Positions 39,442 through 49,140 of a stretch of 64,000 nucleotides of DNA are shown piece after piece; positions within the stretch are counted from its first letter, which is position 1; each line of letters starts with the position of its first letter. The notes under the pieces were generated by a model. That model ran no database searches. It saw only the letters and a program-made list of their open reading frames with translations, and was not told where the DNA came from. The stretch is from CAVRQM01 sp963732775 (GTDB lineage Bacteria; Pseudomonadota; Alphaproteobacteria; Acetobacterales; Acetobacteraceae): assembly GCA_963732775.1 (NCBI GenBank), contig CAVTAR010000001.1, forward strand, positions 1,240,001-1,304,000, written 5' to 3'. The translations under genes and the position numbers were made by a program.

Positions 39442-40766
39442 TGACGCGAGGGCTGGGCCGGCGCGCGGCCCTGCTGCTGCCGCTGGCGGCCACGGGGTGC
39501 GGCATCTTCGATGACTGGTTCGGCTCCGAGAAGCCGCCGCTGCCGGGCACCCGCATCCCGGTGATCACCGCGCGGCGCGGCATCGCGGTCGACAACCCCG
39601 ACGCACGCCGCATCGCGCTGCCGCCGCCGGTGGCCAACGCCGCCTGGGCGCAGGCCGGCGGCGACGCGGACCACGCCATGGGCCATCTCGCCGCGCGGGA
39701 CGTGCTGGCGGAGTTCTGGCGCGTCGGCATCGGCGAGGGCGGCGGCTATCGGCGCAAGATCACCAGCCGGCCGGTGGTGGCCGATGGCCGGGTGTTCACC
39801 ATGGACAGCGAGGCGGAGATCCACGCCTTCGACACGCGGACCGGCGCCCGGCTGTGGCGGCTCGACACGCAGGCCAGGAAGGACCGCAGCGCCAACATCG
39901 GCGGCGGCCTCGGCCTGGATGGCGGCGTGCTCTATGCCAGCACCGGCCGTGGCGACGCCCTGGCCGTCGATGCGGCCAGCGGCAAGATCCTCTGGCGCGC
40001 CAAGCTCGGCAACGCCGCCCGCGCCGCCCCCACGCTGGCCGACGGCCGGCTGTACATCCCGCTGATCGACGGCCGGCTGGTGGCGCTGGCGGAATCCGAC
40101 GGCAAGCTCGCCTGGTCGTACCAGGGCAGCGTGCCGGACGCGAGCGTGCTGGGGCTGCCGTCGCCGGCCTACGCCGACGGGCTGCTGGTCGCGGGCTTCG
40201 GCAACGGCGACGTGGCCGGCCTGCGTGCGGCGACCGGCGCGGTCGCCTGGGCCGACAGCCTCGCGTCCAACAGCGGGCGCAACAGCCTGCTCGACCTGCC
40301 GACGGTGCGCGGCATGCCGGTGATCGACCGCGGCCAGGTGTTCGCGGTCGGCCTCGGCGGGCTGATGGTGAGCCTCGACCTGCGCTCGGGGCGGCGGCTG
40401 TGGGAGCGCGACCTGGGGTCGTCGGAGACGCCGTGGCTGGCCGGCGACTGGCTGTTCGTGCTGACCAACGACATGGAGGTGGTGGCGCTCAACCGCAGCG
40501 ACGGCGCGGTTGCCTGGGTGACGCCGCTGCCGCGCTGGGAGAACGAGAAGAAGCAGTCCGGGCCGATCCGCTGGATCGGTCCCACGCTCGTCTCCGACCG
40601 GCTGATCCTGACCGGCTCGATCGAGCGCGCCGTGGCGCTCAGCCCCTATACCGGCGCGGTGCTGGGACGCCAGGAGCTGTCGGGCGCGGGGTCGGTCGCG
40701 CCCGTGGTGGCCGACGGGGTGGTCTACGTCATTACCGACGACGCGACCCTGCTGGCGCTGCGCTAG
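39441..40766 (+). CDS. bamB: Outer membrane protein assembly factor BamB
   Basis: This 441-residue PQQ-like beta-propeller lipoprotein has a lipobox (LLPLAATGC, Cys20), blades marked by repeated strands such as IHAFDTRTGARLWRLDT, ALAVDAASGKILWRAKLG and VVALNRSDGAVAWVTPLP, and a final VVYVITDDATLLALR. BamB is the scaffold subunit of the BAM complex that inserts beta-barrels in the outer membrane. It lies between a YfgM-like gene and der, as in many proteobacteria. Confidence 0.95.
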   Translation: MTRGLGRRAALLLPLAATGCGIFDDWFGSEKPPLPGTRIPVITARRGIAVDNPDARRIALPPPVANAAWAQAGGDADHAMGHLAARDVLAEFWRVGIGEGGGYRRKITSRPVVADGRVFTMDSEAEIHAFDTRTGARLWRLDTQARKDRSANIGGGLGLDGGVLYASTGRGDALAVDAASGKILWRAKLGNAARAAPTLADGRLYIPLIDGRLVALAESDGKLAWSYQGSVPDASVLGLPSPAYADGLLVAGFGNGDVAGLRAATGAVAWADSLASNSGRNSLLDLPTVRGMPVIDRGQVFAVGLGGLMVSLDLRSGRRLWERDLGSSETPWLAGDWLFVLTNDMEVVALNRSDGAVAWVTPLPRWENEKKQSGPIRWIGPTLVSDRLILTGSIERAVALSPYTGAVLGRQELSGAGSVAPVVADGVVYVITDDATLLALR

Positions 40767-40770
40767 CGCC

Positions 40771-42114
40771 ATGATGCCTGTGGTGGTGGTCGCGGGACGG
40801 CCGAACGTCGGCAAGTCGACGCTGTTCAACAAGCTGGTCGGCCGCCGCCGCGCCCTGGTCGCCGACACCCCCGGCGTGACCCGCGACCGCAAGGAGGCGC
40901 CGGCCACGCTGCGCGGGCGCGAGGTGCTGATGGTGGACACGGCGGGCCTCGAGGAGAGCTCGCCCGAGACGCTCGCGGGGCGGATGCGCGCGTCGTCCGA
41001 GGCGGCGGTGTCGCGCGCCGACCTGGTGCTGTTCGTGATCGACGTGCGCCAGGGCATCACCCCGGCGGACGCGCATTTCGCGAGCTGGCTGCGTCGTACC
41101 GGCAGGCCCGTGCTGGTGGTGGCCAACAAGGCCGAGGGCCGGGCCGGCGGCCAGGCTGCGCTGGAAGCGTATGCGCTGGGCCTCGGCGAGCCGGTCGCGG
41201 TGTCGGCCGAGCACGGGGAGGGACTAGCCTCGCTGATGACCGAGATCGCCGACCGCCTGCCGCCCGAGGCGGAGGGGCGCGCGGAGGATGCCGAACGGCC
41301 GCTCAAGCTTGCCATCATCGGCCGGCCGAACGCCGGCAAGTCGACGCTGCTGAACCGCCTGCTGGGCGAGCAGCGCATGATCACCGGACCCGAGCCGGGC
41401 CTGACGCGGGACTCGGTGGCGGTGCGGGTGCGCGATGCCGAGGGCGAGATCGAGCTGGTCGACACCGCGGGGATGCGGCGGCGGGCGCGCATCGAACTCG
41501 ACCTCGAGCGCATGTCGGTCAGCGCCAGCATCGAGGCGCTGAAGATGGCCGAATGCGTGGTGCTGACGATCGACGCCACCGAGCCGCTGCACGAGCAGGA
41601 CCTGCAGCTCGCGCGGCTGGTGGAGCGCGAGGGGCGGGCCTGCGTGCTGGCGCTGAACAAGTGGGACCTGGTGTCCGACCGCGCGGCGACCCGGCGGGCG
41701 TTCGACGACCGCCTGCAGACCTCGCTGGCCCAGATGAAGGGCATCCCGGTGGTGACGCTGTCGGCCCTGGCGGGCGAGGGCGTGGAACGCCTGCTGCCGG
41801 CGGTGCGCGCGGCGGCGGCGGTGTGGAACAGCCGCGTGGGCACGGGCGCGCTCAATCGCTGGTTCGAGGGCGCGCTGGAGCGCCACCAGGCGCCGCTGGT
41901 GCAGGGGCGGCGGCTGAAGCTGCGCTATATGACCCAGGCCAAGGCGCGGCCGCCCACCTTCATCGTGTTCGGCACGCGGGCCGAGCAGACGCCGGAGGAC
42001 TACCGGCGCTACCTGGTGAACGGCCTGCGCGAGGAGTTCGCGCTGCCGGGCACGCCGATCCGGCTGCAGTTCCGCGGCACGACCAACCCCTACGCGGACG
42101 ACAATTCGCGCTAA
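40771..42114 (+). CDS. der: Ribosome biogenesis GTPase Der
   Basis: This 447-residue protein has two tandem GTPase domains: G1 motifs GRPNVGKST (residues about 10-18) and GRPNAGKST (about 187-195), G3 motifs VDTAGLEE and VDTAGMRRR, and G4 motifs NKAE and NKWD. A C-terminal KH-like domain ends in IRLQFRGTTNPY. Der is needed for 50S subunit maturation. The start may be ATG 40771 or 40774. It is five bases from the bamB stop. Confidence 0.98.
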   Translation: MMPVVVVAGRPNVGKSTLFNKLVGRRRALVADTPGVTRDRKEAPATLRGREVLMVDTAGLEESSPETLAGRMRASSEAAVSRADLVLFVIDVRQGITPADAHFASWLRRTGRPVLVVANKAEGRAGGQAALEAYALGLGEPVAVSAEHGEGLASLMTEIADRLPPEAEGRAEDAERPLKLAIIGRPNAGKSTLLNRLLGEQRMITGPEPGLTRDSVAVRVRDAEGEIELVDTAGMRRRARIELDLERMSVSASIEALKMAECVVLTIDATEPLHEQDLQLARLVEREGRACVLALNKWDLVSDRAATRRAFDDRLQTSLAQMKGIPVVTLSALAGEGVERLLPAVRAAAAVWNSRVGTGALNRWFEGALERHQAPLVQGRRLKLRYMTQAKARPPTFIVFGTRAEQTPEDYRRYLVNGLREEFALPGTPIRLQFRGTTNPYADDNSR

Positions 42115-42164
42115 CGGCTTGGCAAGCCGGTTCGTCCACAATTTGAGACGAAGGGGAACTCGCC

Positions 42165-42359
42165 ATGCCAGCCATCTCGCCTGTCGCCGATCCGGCGTTG
42201 CTGTCGCGTGCCATCCATGAGGCGGTGGGCCAGGCCCGGCAGGCGCGCGCCGTGACCGGGGTGTTGCCGGCCGCCTCAATCCGTCCGGCGGACACGATTA
42301 GGCCGGGGCCGCATGCCGCCCCGGCGCCCGCGCCGGGGCAGGTCGCGACCCTGGCGTAG
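42165..42359 (+). CDS. Small hypothetical protein, 64 residues
   Basis: A short frame begins MPAISPVADPALLSRAIHEAVGQARQAR and ends in a Pro/Ala-rich tail. GAAGGGGA lies eight to ten bases before the ATG, a reasonable ribosome binding site, and a helix in the first half is amphipathic. No family is recognised. It sits between der and the convergent oxidoreductase gene. Confidence 0.4.
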   Translation: MPAISPVADPALLSRAIHEAVGQARQARAVTGVLPAASIRPADTIRPGPHAAPAPAPGQVATLA

Positions 42360-42368
42360 CCGCGCCCG

Positions 42369-43961
42369 TCAGGCGCGTCGCCGCCGCCGGTCGCGCAGGA
42401 TCTCCCGCGCGGCGTTGTGGCCGCAGACGCCGCCCACGCCGCCTCCAGGGTGGGCGGACGCGCCGCACTGGTAAAGGCCGCGGATCGGGCTGCGGTAGTC
42501 GGCGAAGTGCGGCACCGGGCGCGCCCAGAACAACTGGTCGACGTTCAGCTCGCCGTGGAAGATGTGGCCGTGCGGGCTGCCGATCGCCGCCTCGATGTCC
42601 GGCGGGGCCAGCACCTGCATGCCGATGATGCTGTCCGAGAACCCGGGCGCCGCGGCGTCGAGCGTCGCCAGCACGATGCGGGCGAGTTCGTCGCGCCTGG
42701 TCTCCCAGCCCTCGCCGGCGAGCGTGTAGGGCGCGTGGCCGCCGAACAGGTGCAGCACGTGCTTGCCCGGCGGCGCGATGCTGTCGTCGACGAAGCTCGG
42801 CGCCACCGGCGTCAGGAACGGGTGGCGCGAGATGTCGCCCCACTTCGCATCGTCGTAGGCGCGTTCCAGGTACTCGATCGTGGGCCCGATATGCGCGTAG
42901 GTCGGGTAGGCGAAGCCGCATCGCGCCGCATCGAATGCGGTGTAGTGCGGCAGGCGCTCGCAGGCGATGTTGACCTTGAAGGCCGAGCTCTCGGTGCGGA
43001 AGCCGCGCAGCTCGCGCACGAAGTCGGCAGGCAGCGCGGCCTCGGGCAGGAAGCGCAAGAAGGTGAGTTTCGCACTGACGTTGCTGGCGACGATGGCGGC
43101 CTCGATGCGCGTGCCGTCGGCGAGCGTGACACCGGTGGCGCGGCCCGCGGCCGTGTCAATCGCGACCACCTCCGCCTCGGTGCGGATCGCGAGGCCGTGC
43201 TCGCGCCCGGCCGCGGCGATGGCCTGCGTGATCGCCCCCATCCCGCCACGGGAGAAACCCCAGCCGCCAGCGCCGGCGTGCTCGCCCATGACGTGGTGCA
43301 GGATGACGTAGGCCGAGCCCGGCGTGCGCGGGCCGGCGAATGTGCCGATGCCGGAATAGTAGGCGAGCACGGCCTTCACGTGCGTGCTCTCGAACCATTC
43401 CGAGAGGTAGTCGTCGGCACTCATCGTCATCAGGTCGATCAGCCTGAACAGCTTGCGGCCGATGCGGCGGTATTTCCACAGGAACGCGGCGGACTGGCGG
43501 AAGGCGCGGAAGCTGCGGCAGGAGGGGTCGGGCGGCGTCTCCAGCAGCAGCCGTCGCACGATGCGGGCGGCGTCCATCAGGTAGGCGTCGAAGGCGGGGT
43601 AGATCTCGGCGTCGGCTTTCGAGAAGCGTGCGAAGCTCGCCTGGGTGCGGGCCATCTCGTCGCAAAACAGGATGTGGTCGCCGTCGGGAAGCGGGCTGAA
43701 CATGTCCGAGGCGGGCAGCACCTCGAAGCCGTGGCGATGCAGGTCGAGCTCGCGGATCACCTTCGGGTGCAGCAGGCTCATCAGGTAGCTGAACGTGGAG
43801 AAGCGGAAGCCGGGCACGGTCTCCTCGGTGACTGCGGCGCCACCGACGATGGCGCGACGCTCCAGCACCAGCGTGCGCAGCCCGGCGCGGGCCAGGTAGG
43901 CGCCGCAGACGAGGCCGTTATGGCCGCCGCCGATGATGACGGCATCGTAGCATTCGCTCAT
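42369..43961 (-). CDS. FAD-dependent oxidoreductase, phytoene desaturase-like (PYROXD2 type)
   Basis: This 530-residue flavoprotein has an N-terminal dinucleotide-binding motif (DAVIIGGGHNGLVCGAYLARAGLRTLVLE). It also has the CrtI/PYROXD2-type features GGAAVTEETVPGFRFSTFSYLMSLL and a C-terminal FAD segment (IRGLYQCGASAHPGGGVGGVCGHNAAREIL). Related bacterial proteins are often labelled phytoene dehydrogenase-like, but no carotenoid genes are near, so a carotenoid role is not supported. It overlaps the upstream dimethylglycine-dehydrogenase-like gene by four bases (ATGA), suggesting joint use in amine or amino-acid oxidation. Confidence 0.88.
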   Translation of the reverse strand: MSECYDAVIIGGGHNGLVCGAYLARAGLRTLVLERRAIVGGAAVTEETVPGFRFSTFSYLMSLLHPKVIRELDLHRHGFEVLPASDMFSPLPDGDHILFCDEMARTQASFARFSKADAEIYPAFDAYLMDAARIVRRLLLETPPDPSCRSFRAFRQSAAFLWKYRRIGRKLFRLIDLMTMSADDYLSEWFESTHVKAVLAYYSGIGTFAGPRTPGSAYVILHHVMGEHAGAGGWGFSRGGMGAITQAIAAAGREHGLAIRTEAEVVAIDTAAGRATGVTLADGTRIEAAIVASNVSAKLTFLRFLPEAALPADFVRELRGFRTESSAFKVNIACERLPHYTAFDAARCGFAYPTYAHIGPTIEYLERAYDDAKWGDISRHPFLTPVAPSFVDDSIAPPGKHVLHLFGGHAPYTLAGEGWETRRDELARIVLATLDAAAPGFSDSIIGMQVLAPPDIEAAIGSPHGHIFHGELNVDQLFWARPVPHFADYRSPIRGLYQCGASAHPGGGVGGVCGHNAAREILRDRRRRRA

Positions 43962-46375
43962 GCTCGCGGCCTCGCGTTCGACGGATCGTAGAATGGTGCC
44001 GCGGCGACGGTGGCGGCGCGGCGCTCGCCCAGCACAATCACGCCGAGTTCCGTGCCTGGCGCCGCGTGGGCCGTGTCGAGCAGGGCCAAGGCAATGGAGC
44101 GCTCGATCGCAAATCCCCAGCCGCCGGAGGTGACGAAGCCCGCGCGCGCATGGCCTGCGAACACCGCTGACATCGGCAACGCGTCAACATCCCCCGGTTC
44201 GTCGAGCACGAGCGGGACGAGGTGTCGCGACGGGCCGCGCTGGCGTTCCGCGAGCAGCGCGTCGCGGCCGACGAAGTGGGGCTTGCTGCCGTCGACGAAA
44301 CGGGCCAGGCCGGCCTCGAGCGGCGAGACGCCGGTGTCGAGATCGACCTTCCACGCCGGATGACATTTCTCGAGCCGCATCGCCTCGGCGGCGTACAGCC
44401 CGAAATCGATCAGGCCGTGCCGGGCGCCGGCGTCGTGCAGCGCGGCGTAGAGATGCGGCAAGTGCTCCGGCGCGGCGTGCAGCTCCCAGCCCAGTTCGCC
44501 GACTTCCCCAGCACGCAAAGCCTGCACCTGCACCCCCGCGACCTCGATCTCGCGCACCGCGAGCCAGGGGAAGGCGGCGTTGGCGAGATCGGCCGGGGTC
44601 AGCGCGGCCAGCACGTCGCGGGCGCGGGGGCCGGCGAGCACCAGGGCCGCGCGCTCGGCGCTGGTCTCGTACAGCGCGGTCCCGGCGCCGCCAGGCCGTG
44701 CGGCGCGCAGGATGTCGGCATCGTGCACGGCCGCCGCGGCGGCGGACCATAGCTGGAAGCGGTCCGTCGCCAGGCGGGCGACGAGGAACTCGCTGACGAT
44801 GCCGCCGCGCCGGTCGAGCGCGTAGCCGAGCGCCAGCCGGCCCTCGCGCGGCAGGCGCGAGCAGAGCAGGTGATCGAGCCAGCGCGCCGCCCCGGGTCCG
44901 TCGACGAGGCAACTGGCCAGGCCCGGCAAGTCGAGCAGCCCTGCGCCGGCGCGCACCGCGGCGACCTCGCGACCCACCCGCTCATGCCAGACGCGCGCGC
45001 GCCGGAACGACAGCGCGTCCTCGCCGGGCCGTTCCGGTGCGGCTCCGAACCAGAGCGGGCGTTCCCAGCCGCCGCGCGCGCCGAACCGGGCGCCCTTGGC
45101 GCGCAACGCATCGTGTAACGGAGAGGTGGCGAGCGGCCGTCCCGCCGGGCGTTCCTCGTTCGGGAACGCCGGCGCGTATTCGTGCTGGTACACTTCCACC
45201 GCGCGCGCGACGGCGTAGGCGGGCGTGGCCCAGGCGCCGAAGCGGCGCGGGTCGAGCGGCCAGCAATCCCAGGGCGGCGCGCCATCGAGGATCCAGTCGG
45301 CGAGCAGCGCGCCGGCGCCGCCCGCCTGCGTGATGCCGAAGCTGAAGCTGTTGGCGTGCCAGAAATCCGGCAGTCCCGGCGCCGGGCCGAGCTGCGGGTT
45401 GCCGTCCGGCGTGTAGGGGATCGGGCCGTTCACCACGCGGCGCACGCCGGCGGTGGCGAGCGCGGGCGCGCGGGCGCAGGCGGCCTCGATGATCGGCTCG
45501 AGGCGCGCAAGGTCGTCGTCCCACAGCTTGTGCGCGAAGTCGTCGGGGATGCCGTCCTGCCACATCGGCGTCGCCTGCCGCTCGTAGGGTCCGAGCAGCA
45601 GGCCGTCGCGCTCCTGGCGCAGGTAATAGGAATCGTCGGGGTCGCGCAGCAGCGGCAGCCGCGCGGCGCCGGCCAGCGCGGCGACCGGCTCCGTGACGAG
45701 GTACTGGTGCGACATGGAGACGACTGGCAGGTGTTGCCCGAGCAGCGCCATGATCTCCCCCGCGCGGAAGCCGGCGGCGTTGACGACGATGTCGGCCATG
45801 ACCTCGCCGGACGTCGTCTGTACGTGCCAGGCGTCAGCCTGCCGGCGCAGCCCGATGACGCGCTCGAAGCGGCGGATGCGGGCGCCGAGGTCGCGAGCCC
45901 CCTTGGCGAAGGCCTGGGTGAGCTGCGCCGGGTCGATGTCGCCGTCGTGCGGGTCCCAGAGCGCGCCGAGCAGGCCCGCCGTGTCGCACAGCGGATGGCG
46001 CACGGCGAGCTCGGCGGGCGTGAGCAGGGCGTAGTCGAGCCCGAGTGCGCGGGCCATGCCGAGGACGTGGCGGTACTCGTCCATGCGCTCGGGCGTGTGG
46101 GCGAGGCGCACGGAGCCGGTCCAGTGCGCGCCGATCGGATAGCCCACGGTTTCGCCGAGCCCGCGATACAGCGCCGACGACGCGGCTTGCAGGCGCATGG
46201 TGGCCCAGCCGGTGGAGAAGGTCGGGCAGTTGCCGGCGGCATGCCAGGTGGAGCCGCTGGTCAGTTCGTCACGCTCCAGCAGCAAGGCGTCGGTGCAGCC
46301 GCGCAACGCCAGATGATAGAGCACGGAACAGCCCACCACGCCGCCGCCGATCACCACTGCCCGAACATGATCCAT
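43958..46375 (-). CDS. FAD-dependent oxidoreductase with GcvT domain (dimethylglycine dehydrogenase-like)
   Basis: This 805-residue two-domain enzyme has an N-terminal DAO-type FAD domain (AVVIGGGVVGCSVLYHLALRG, and LTSGSTWHAAG where the His typically holds the flavin). A C-terminal folate-binding GcvT-like aminomethyltransferase domain follows from about residue 430 (YETSAERAALVLAGPRARDVL, GELGWELHAAPEH, LEAGLARFV). This layout is that of dimethylglycine and sarcosine dehydrogenases, which demethylate N-methylated amino acids onto tetrahydrofolate. The exact substrate cannot be fixed. It is divergent from a peptide-type ABC transporter that could bring in the substrate. Confidence 0.9.
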   Translation of the reverse strand: MDHVRAVVIGGGVVGCSVLYHLALRGCTDALLLERDELTSGSTWHAAGNCPTFSTGWATMRLQAASSALYRGLGETVGYPIGAHWTGSVRLAHTPERMDEYRHVLGMARALGLDYALLTPAELAVRHPLCDTAGLLGALWDPHDGDIDPAQLTQAFAKGARDLGARIRRFERVIGLRRQADAWHVQTTSGEVMADIVVNAAGFRAGEIMALLGQHLPVVSMSHQYLVTEPVAALAGAARLPLLRDPDDSYYLRQERDGLLLGPYERQATPMWQDGIPDDFAHKLWDDDLARLEPIIEAACARAPALATAGVRRVVNGPIPYTPDGNPQLGPAPGLPDFWHANSFSFGITQAGGAGALLADWILDGAPPWDCWPLDPRRFGAWATPAYAVARAVEVYQHEYAPAFPNEERPAGRPLATSPLHDALRAKGARFGARGGWERPLWFGAAPERPGEDALSFRRARVWHERVGREVAAVRAGAGLLDLPGLASCLVDGPGAARWLDHLLCSRLPREGRLALGYALDRRGGIVSEFLVARLATDRFQLWSAAAAAVHDADILRAARPGGAGTALYETSAERAALVLAGPRARDVLAALTPADLANAAFPWLAVREIEVAGVQVQALRAGEVGELGWELHAAPEHLPHLYAALHDAGARHGLIDFGLYAAEAMRLEKCHPAWKVDLDTGVSPLEAGLARFVDGSKPHFVGRDALLAERQRGPSRHLVPLVLDEPGDVDALPMSAVFAGHARAGFVTSGGWGFAIERSIALALLDTAHAAPGTELGVIVLGERRAATVAAAPFYDPSNARPRA

Positions 46376-46595
46376 CAGCCCCCGCGTCCGCGAGGGTTGC
46401 CCGAGGCGTCGGGGGCGTCAACCGCAGGGGCGGTACGACCGGCAGCATGGGCGGATGCGATAAAGCGATGATGGTCAACTCACTTCCTGTTGACACCCGG
46501 ACCGAAGCATCGTGATGTCGAGACAAGGGGGACGGTGCGCCGGCGAGCGGCGCCTCGTCGTGCCCGCGAGCGAACAGCTTTGGCAGAGGCACCTC
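46376..46595. promoter_or_regulatory. Divergent region before peptide-type ABC transporter operon
   Basis: This 220-base gap separates the oxidoreductase genes from the transporter operon. TTGACA at 46490-46495 matches a sigma-70 -35 box on the plus strand, but the bases 16-18 further on (TGATGT) are a poor -10, so this is only a candidate promoter. No operator was identified. Confidence 0.3.
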
Positions 46596-48185
46596 ATGAC
46601 GAGCGAGCTAGAGTTCCTGAAGCAGCTGCACATCAAGGGCCGCATCTCGCGCCGCGAGTTCCTCGGTCGCGCCGCCGCGGTGGGTGCCAGCGCGGCGGTG
46701 CTGGGCAACATGGTGGCGAGCGTCGAGGCGTATGCGGCCGAGACGCCGAGCAAGGGCGGCACGCTGCGGCTCGGCATGGCGGGCGGCAGCACCACGGACA
46801 GCCTCGACCCGTCGACCTGGAACGATACCGTCAACGTCAACGTCGGTGGCGGCTACTACAACGCGCTGGTGCAGGTGACGCCGGACAACAAGCCGGTGCC
46901 GGAACTGGCCGAGAGCTTCGAGGCCAAGCCCGGCGCGCGCGAGTGGGTGCTCAACCTGCGCAAGGGTGTCACGTTCCACAACGGCAAGACGTTCGGCGCG
47001 GACGACGCGATCTTCTCGATCAACCTGCATCGCGGCAAGACCGCCTCGGGGGCGGCGGGCTCGTTCAAGGAGATCACCGACGTCAAGAAGCTGACCGACA
47101 ACCAGATCCTGATCACGCTGGCCTCGGGCGACGCCGACCTGCCGACGGTGCTGACCGACTACCACGCCAAGATGGTGCCGGACGGCACGACCGACTTCAG
47201 CAAGGGCATCGGCACCGGCGGCTACGTGATGGACCACTACGATCCGGGCGTGCGAGCGACCGGCAAGTACTACGCCGGCTATTGGAAGGACGGCCACGGG
47301 CACCTCGATGCGTTCGACATCACGGTGATCAACGATCTCGCCGCGCGCATGAACGCGATGATCTCGGGCCAGGTCGACGTGATCCACCGGGTCGACCCGA
47401 AGCAGGCCGGGCTGCTGAAGCGGCAGAAGGGGCTGGAGCTGGTCGTGGCCCCCGGTGGCTGGCACACGCTGTTCTCGATGATGCGCGACAAGCCGCCGTT
47501 CGACAACGCCGACCTGCGCCATGCGATGCAGTACGCGGTGGATCGCGAGCAGATCGTCAAGACGCTGTTCTCCGGCTACGGCACGGTCGGCAACGACCAT
47601 CCGATCAGCAAGAGCGACGCCTACTGGAACAGCGAGCTGCCGCAGCTGAAATACGACCCCGACAAGGCGAAGTCGTTCGTGAAGAAGTCGGGCTTCGACG
47701 GCACCATCGTGATCCAGGCCTCCGACGCCGCGTTCACCGGCGCGGTCGACATGGCGCAGCTGATCCAGGAGACCGCGCGCAAGGCCGGCGTGAAGGTCGA
47801 GGTGAAGAAGGAGCCGGCCGACGGGTTCTGGGACAACGTCTGGCTCAAGGGCTCCTGCGTGACCAGCTACTGGGCGGGGCGCACGGCGGCCACCCAGATG
47901 CTGGCGGTGGCCTACCAGTCGGGTGCGCCGTGGAACGAGAGCCACTACGGCAACTCGAAGTTTGACGAGCTGCTGCTGTCGGCGAAGGCGGAACTGGACG
48001 AGGCTAAGCGCAAGCAGCTCATCTGGGAGTGCCAAGCGCTGCTGCACGACGACGCCGCCACGTGCGTGCCGGCGTTCAAGAACTGGATCGACGCGCACAA
48101 CACCAAGGTCGGCGGTCACGTGCCGTACGCGCTGTTCGACCTCGATGGCGGCTACATCATCGACAACGCCTGGATCAAGGCGTGA
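46596..48185 (+). CDS. Peptide/opine-type ABC transporter substrate-binding protein
   Basis: This 529-residue family 5 solute-binding protein is exported by the Tat pathway: twin-Arg signal ISRREFLGRAAAVGASAAVLG. The core matches the oligopeptide-binding family (LRLGMAGGSTTDSLDPSTW, LRKGVTFHNGKTFGADDAIFSI, RHAMQYAVDREQIV, GYIIDNAWIKA). The start at 46596 gives MTSELEFLKQLHIKGRISRR and has GCAGAGG upstream; longer starts exist but lengthen the leader. Ligand unknown. Divergence from a dimethylglycine-dehydrogenase-like gene hints at N-methylated compounds, but this is inference. Confidence 0.93.
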   Translation: MTSELEFLKQLHIKGRISRREFLGRAAAVGASAAVLGNMVASVEAYAAETPSKGGTLRLGMAGGSTTDSLDPSTWNDTVNVNVGGGYYNALVQVTPDNKPVPELAESFEAKPGAREWVLNLRKGVTFHNGKTFGADDAIFSINLHRGKTASGAAGSFKEITDVKKLTDNQILITLASGDADLPTVLTDYHAKMVPDGTTDFSKGIGTGGYVMDHYDPGVRATGKYYAGYWKDGHGHLDAFDITVINDLAARMNAMISGQVDVIHRVDPKQAGLLKRQKGLELVVAPGGWHTLFSMMRDKPPFDNADLRHAMQYAVDREQIVKTLFSGYGTVGNDHPISKSDAYWNSELPQLKYDPDKAKSFVKKSGFDGTIVIQASDAAFTGAVDMAQLIQETARKAGVKVEVKKEPADGFWDNVWLKGSCVTSYWAGRTAATQMLAVAYQSGAPWNESHYGNSKFDELLLSAKAELDEAKRKQLIWECQALLHDDAATCVPAFKNWIDAHNTKVGGHVPYALFDLDGGYIIDNAWIKA

Positions 48186-48189
48186 GGCG

Positions 48190-49137
48190 TTGATCCGGCT
48201 GATCGCCCAGCGTCTCGGCTTCGGCTTTCTCACGTTGCTGGCGGCCTCGGTGCTCATCTTCGTGGGCACCGAGATCCTGCCGGGCGACCTCGCCTCGGCG
48301 ATCCTGCAGAACAACGCGACGCCCGAGAGCCTGGCGCAGCTGCGCAGCGAGCTCGGGCTCGACCGTCCGGCGCCGGTGCGCTACGTCGAGTGGCTCGGCT
48401 CGGCGGCACAGGGCGATTTCGGCCACAGCCTGGCCAACCACCGCGACGTGCTGGAGGAACTGACGCCGCGGCTGAAGAACACGATGTTCCTGGCGGCGTA
48501 TGCGGCGCTGATCGCGATTCCGCTCGCCGTCGGCCTCGGGCTGGCGGCGGCGATCTGGCGCGGCGGCATCTACGACCGGCTGGTCAACCTCGTGACGCTG
48601 CTGACCATCTCCATACCGGAATACCTGGTGGGTTATCTGCTGGTGAAGTACCTCGCCGTGGGGCTGGGCTGGTTCCCGAGTCTCGCCAACGTGACGCCGG
48701 AGACGCCGCTCGGCGAGCGGGTGTGGCTCACGTTCCTGCCGACCATGACGCTGGTGCTGGTGGTGGTGGCGCACATGATGCGCATGACCCGCGCCTCGGT
48801 GCTGAACATCATGGCGAGCCCGTACATCGAGATGGCGTTCCTGAAGGGGCTGCCGAAATCGCGCGTGGTGGTCAAGCACGCCTTTCCGAACGCGCTGGCA
48901 CCCATCATCAGCGTGATCGCGCTGAACCTCGCCTACCTTATCGTCGGCGTCGTGGTGGTGGAGGTGGTGTTCGTCTATCCCGGCCTCGGCCAGCTCATGG
49001 TGGACGCGGTCAGCAAGCACGACGTGCCGGTGGTGCAGGCGTGCGGGCTGATCTTCGCGGCCGCGTTCATCCTGCTCAACATGACGGCGGACATCCTGTC
49101 GATCATGAGCAACCCGCGCCTGCGGCATCCGCGCTAG
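48190..49137 (+). CDS. ABC transporter permease, DppB type
   Basis: This 315-residue permease has six helices. The N-terminus LIRLIAQRLGFGFLTLLAASVLIFVGTEILPGD is the DppB/OppB pattern, and the EAA loop is ASPYIEMAFLKGLPKSRVVVKHAFPNALAPIISVI. The likely start is TTG 48190, five bases after the preceding stop; no ATG or GTG fits nearby in frame and the first helix starts there. It pairs with the DppC-type permease downstream. Confidence 0.93.
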   Translation: MIRLIAQRLGFGFLTLLAASVLIFVGTEILPGDLASAILQNNATPESLAQLRSELGLDRPAPVRYVEWLGSAAQGDFGHSLANHRDVLEELTPRLKNTMFLAAYAALIAIPLAVGLGLAAAIWRGGIYDRLVNLVTLLTISIPEYLVGYLLVKYLAVGLGWFPSLANVTPETPLGERVWLTFLPTMTLVLVVVAHMMRMTRASVLNIMASPYIEMAFLKGLPKSRVVVKHAFPNALAPIISVIALNLAYLIVGVVVVEVVFVYPGLGQLMVDAVSKHDVPVVQACGLIFAAAFILLNMTADILSIMSNPRLRHPR

Positions 49138-49140
49138 ATC

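Noticed and set aside
42369..43961. Carotenoid phytoene desaturase
   Set aside because: CrtI-like FAD motifs are present, but no carotenoid genes are nearby and the gene is coupled to a dimethylglycine-dehydrogenase-like gene.
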